Assembly: GCA_036787955.1 (NCBI GenBank)
Contig: DAIQOI010000005.1
Location: 1-64,000 of the forward strand
DNA from: UBA2336 sp036787955
GTDB taxonomy: Bacteria; Bacteroidota; Bacteroidia; Cytophagales; Cyclobacteriaceae
Length of the DNA stretch: 64,000 nucleotides
Direction: 5' to 3'
This document shows, one piece after another, positions 62,288-64,000 of the stretch (positions are counted from its first letter, which is position 1; each line of letters begins with the position of its first letter). A program made the translations under genes and the position numbers. Under the pieces are notes generated by a model, which had not been told where the DNA came from, searched no databases, and saw nothing but the letters and a program-made list of their open reading frames with translations.

Positions 62288-62533
62288 ATGCACCTGGAAA
62301 TACTTACACCGGAAAAGAAAATTTTCGAAGGCGAAGTGAGCATTGCCACCCTGCCGGGTGCCGATGGATCTTTTCAGGTGCTGGATAACCATGCACCGCT
62401 CATCAGCCTGCTGAAAGAAGGCACCATTGAATACAAAGACAAAACATCGCGCCACACCGTGCGCATAACGGGAGGCGTTGTAGAGGTGTTGTCGAATAAA
62501 GTGATGGTGCTCGCTGACGGCACGATTGATTAA
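62288..62533 (+). CDS. atpC: F1F0 ATP synthase epsilon subunit, short form
   Basis: 81 residues from ATG 62288 (MHLEILTPEKKIFEGEVSIA), with LPGADGSFQVLDNHAPLISL. It holds only the N-terminal beta sandwich; the C-terminal helices that inhibit ATP hydrolysis in other bacteria are missing, as is common in this phylum. It follows atpD after 4 bases. Confidence 0.95.
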   Translation: MHLEILTPEKKIFEGEVSIATLPGADGSFQVLDNHAPLISLLKEGTIEYKDKTSRHTVRITGGVVEVLSNKVMVLADGTID

Positions 62534-62555
62534 CACCTGAAATACTGAAAACCAG

Positions 62556-62586
62556 ACCGCTGACCCGTTTAGGCAGCGGTTTTTTT
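62556..62586 (+). terminator. intrinsic terminator after atpC
   Basis: accgctg (62556-62562) pairs with cagcggt (62574-62580) across an 11-base loop and is followed by a T run to about 62586. The run overlaps the stop codon region of the convergent gene that ends at 62585. Confidence 0.8.
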
Positions 62587-62902
62587 ATTGCCGGTGGTTG
62601 CCGTTTTTTTTACCAAACAACCGCTTGAAAAACCTTTTCTCGAACTCCCAGAAAAACCTGAACTGCCCAAATACGGCACCGTAAATCAGCAGAAAAACAT
62701 TGTACACCGGCAAAATAAGAACATAGTAAGTAATACTGGCCCATAACGGACGCACGCCATCGGGGAAAAGCCAGCCGAACAACGGGCGCTTGAGCAACAA
62801 TACGGTGGTTCCGGTGCAGGCAAACACTGCCAGCACAATCATTACCTGTAAGGTATTGCTTAACCCCCAGCGGCTTTTGAGTCTGTCAATCCAGCGGGCC
62901 AT
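62585..62902 (-). CDS. small membrane protein, DUF6787-like
   Basis: 105 residues from ATG 62902 (MARWIDRLKSRWGLSNTLQV). Two helices (about 20-38 and 55-78) and a basic C-terminus rich in Phe, Arg and Lys. The pattern TYYVLILPVYNVFLLIYGAV before QFRFFWEFEKRF fits DUF6787 proteins of Bacteroidota, whose function is not known. Its start overlaps the end of the pseudouridine synthase gene by 17 bases, so the two are coupled. Confidence 0.78.
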   Translation of the reverse strand: MARWIDRLKSRWGLSNTLQVMIVLAVFACTGTTVLLLKRPLFGWLFPDGVRPLWASITYYVLILPVYNVFLLIYGAVFGQFRFFWEFEKRFFKRLFGKKNGNHRQ

Positions 62903-63596
62903 GTTGAAGATTTGAGCCCTTAAAGTAATTCCATATTTCTTCATCCGGTAACGGAGCACGGATTATTAATTCCGACTTTTTAACCGGGTGAATAAACGAC
63001 AGAGAAAAGGCATGCAGATGTATGCGGCCGTCCGGATTCCCCTGCGGGAATCCGTATTTTACATCACCGGCAATGGCACAACCCATGGCCGCAAGCTGAG
63101 CGCGAATCTGATGGGGCCGTCCGGTGAGCGGCTCTACTTCCAGTAAATGATAGCCCTGTGCTCCGGCCAGGTGGCGGTAGGTAAGCTCACAGCGCAGCGC
63201 TCCCGGGGTTTCGCGGGTGTAAAGAATGGCTTTGTTTTTTTCTTCCGATTTTTTGAGCCAGTGAACAAGTGTTCCCTCCTTTTGCACAGGTTCGTTTTTC
63301 ACCACTGCCAGGTAAATTTTTTTCGTTTGCCGGCTGCGGAACAAGGCATTCATGCGGCTCAGCGCTTTCGATGTGCGCGCAAACACCACTACCCCGCTCA
63401 CGGGCCGGTCAAGCCGGTGCACCACGCCCAGAAAAACTTTACCCGGCTTGTGGTATTTTTCTTTAACATACTGTTTTGCTGTTTCAGCCAATGGCTCATC
63501 GCCGGTGCGATCGCCCTGCACCAGCACACCAGCCGGCTTGTTCAGCACCAGCAAATGGTTATCTTCGTACAAAACCTGTAGAGCGGATACAGCCAT
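62886..63596 (-). CDS. RluA-family pseudouridine synthase
   Basis: 236 residues. The catalytic block is GVVHRLDRPVSGVVVFARTS with the conserved Asp, preceded by VLYEDNHLLVLNKPAGVLVQ and followed by LLEVEPLTGRPHQIRAQLAA. There is no N-terminal S4 domain, so it is the short RluA/RluC-like form. It converts uridine to pseudouridine in rRNA or tRNA; the target position cannot be told. Confidence 0.94.
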   Translation of the reverse strand: MAVSALQVLYEDNHLLVLNKPAGVLVQGDRTGDEPLAETAKQYVKEKYHKPGKVFLGVVHRLDRPVSGVVVFARTSKALSRMNALFRSRQTKKIYLAVVKNEPVQKEGTLVHWLKKSEEKNKAILYTRETPGALRCELTYRHLAGAQGYHLLEVEPLTGRPHQIRAQLAAMGCAIAGDVKYGFPQGNPDGRIHLHAFSLSFIHPVKKSELIIRAPLPDEEIWNYFKGSNLQHGPLD

Positions 63597-63658
63597 TGTT
63601 TACTAAAACCTTGTCAAGATAAGCTATCTGCTTTATACTTGAATTTGATTCCGGAAAT

Positions 63659-64000
63659 ATGCCACGAACCTTTTTATATCTCTTATCCGGATGGCTGCTG
63701 TTTTCGTGCACGGCAAAAAAATCCCTTCCTCAGCTTGAGCATGAACTGCGCAGCCATTTTGCCGCTCAGCAGGGAACATTTGCTGTTGCCTTCAAAGACT
63801 TAACCACCGGTGCAACGCTGTTTATCAACGAAAACGAGGTATTTCACGCGGCCAGTACCATGAAAGTGCCGGTGATGATCGAAGTATTTAAGCAGGCAGC
63901 CGAGGGGCGGTGGCAACTAACCGACTCGCTAACCGTGATTAATGAATTTACCAGCATTGCCGATGGCAGCAAATACAGTCTTAGTCCGGAAGACGACAGC
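63659..64000 (+). CDS. class A beta-lactamase-like serine hydrolase lipoprotein, 3' part outside the window
   Basis: The first 114 codons are inside the window. The start MPRTFLYLLSGWLLFSCTAK is a lipoprotein signal with lipobox LFSC and Cys17. The chain goes on like a class A beta-lactamase or Beta-lactamase2 domain: GTFAVAFKDLTTGATLFINE, then VFHAASTMKVPVMIEVFKQA with the active-site Ser66-x-x-Lys69. Later motifs (SDN, KTG) would lie beyond base 64000. It is divergent from the pseudouridine synthase gene with 62 bases between starts. It could be a true beta-lactamase or a penicillin-interacting hydrolase. Confidence 0.88.
   Translation, partial: MPRTFLYLLSGWLLFSCTAKKSLPQLEHELRSHFAAQQGTFAVAFKDLTTGATLFINENEVFHAASTMKVPVMIEVFKQAAEGRWQLTDSLTVINEFTSIADGSKYSLSPEDDS

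Overview
The window looks like a chromosomal segment of a free-living Bacteroidota bacterium, most likely order Cytophagales. The call rests on gene families (DUF4199 proteins, BatA-type vWA protein, SiaB/SiaC proteins, an ATP synthase atpD-atpC pair apart from the other subunits, a bestrophin-like protein) and on several promoters of the Bacteroidota type (TTTG or TTG, about 17-20 bases, TAnnTTTG) before rpsT, atpD, cheR and a lipoprotein gene. Base composition is near 50 % GC apart from the first 900 bases, which are clearly AT-rich. No rRNA, tRNA, CRISPR array, insertion sequence or phage gene was seen. No stretch over 300 bases lacks a gene or a recognisable gene remnant.

Layout. 1-5 kb: accessory start with a cysteine-rich lipoprotein, small secreted proteins, a beta-barrel protein, two gene remnants (Xaa-Pro aminopeptidase and bestrophin), a zinc phospholipase C-like protein. 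4.9-13 kb: housekeeping block with M1 peptidase, rpsT, radC, DUF1684 protein, pheT, a coiled-coil protein, zapA, rny. 13-31 kb: bestrophin-like protein, SPOR-OmpA protein, two family 2 glycosyltransferases, M20 hydrolase, a histidine kinase, a leftward operon (BatA-like protein, dihydroorotase-like pseudoenzyme, two DUF4199 proteins, glycosyltransferase), a beta-propeller protein, a TPR histidine kinase/LuxR regulator pair, a saccharopine dehydrogenase-like enzyme, cytidine deaminase.

31.8-43.6 kb is the most unusual part: a rightward locus with a membrane GAF-PAS sensor, CheR, CheB without receiver domain, a membrane GAF protein, a large Cache/HAMP/GAF/PAS/PP2C phosphatase (SiaA-like), a SiaB kinase, a SiaC regulator and a TerB-like/ABCG transporter fusion. 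No CheA, CheW, CheY or SiaD is present. It reads as a phosphatase/kinase partner switch joined to a methylation module and possibly to a transporter.

43.7-50 kb: a promoter-led lipoprotein gene and secreted protein closed by a terminator, then a lipid-carrier glycan module (PAP2 phosphatase, ArnT-like GT39, ArnC-like GT2, flippase-like protein) and a membrane protein. 50-64 kb: nucleotide salvage and core genes (upp, M42-type aminopeptidase, hpt, adk, obgE, grpE, dnaJ), an ABC-2 type transporter, a histidine kinase, atpD-atpC, a DUF6787-type protein, an RluA-type pseudouridine synthase and the 5' end of a class A beta-lactamase-like lipoprotein cut by the window edge.

A small duplication scar links two places: the junction beta-barrel end / bestrophin end exists at about 2.0-2.1 kb and again at 13.1 kb, each with one gene complete and the other reduced to its tail.
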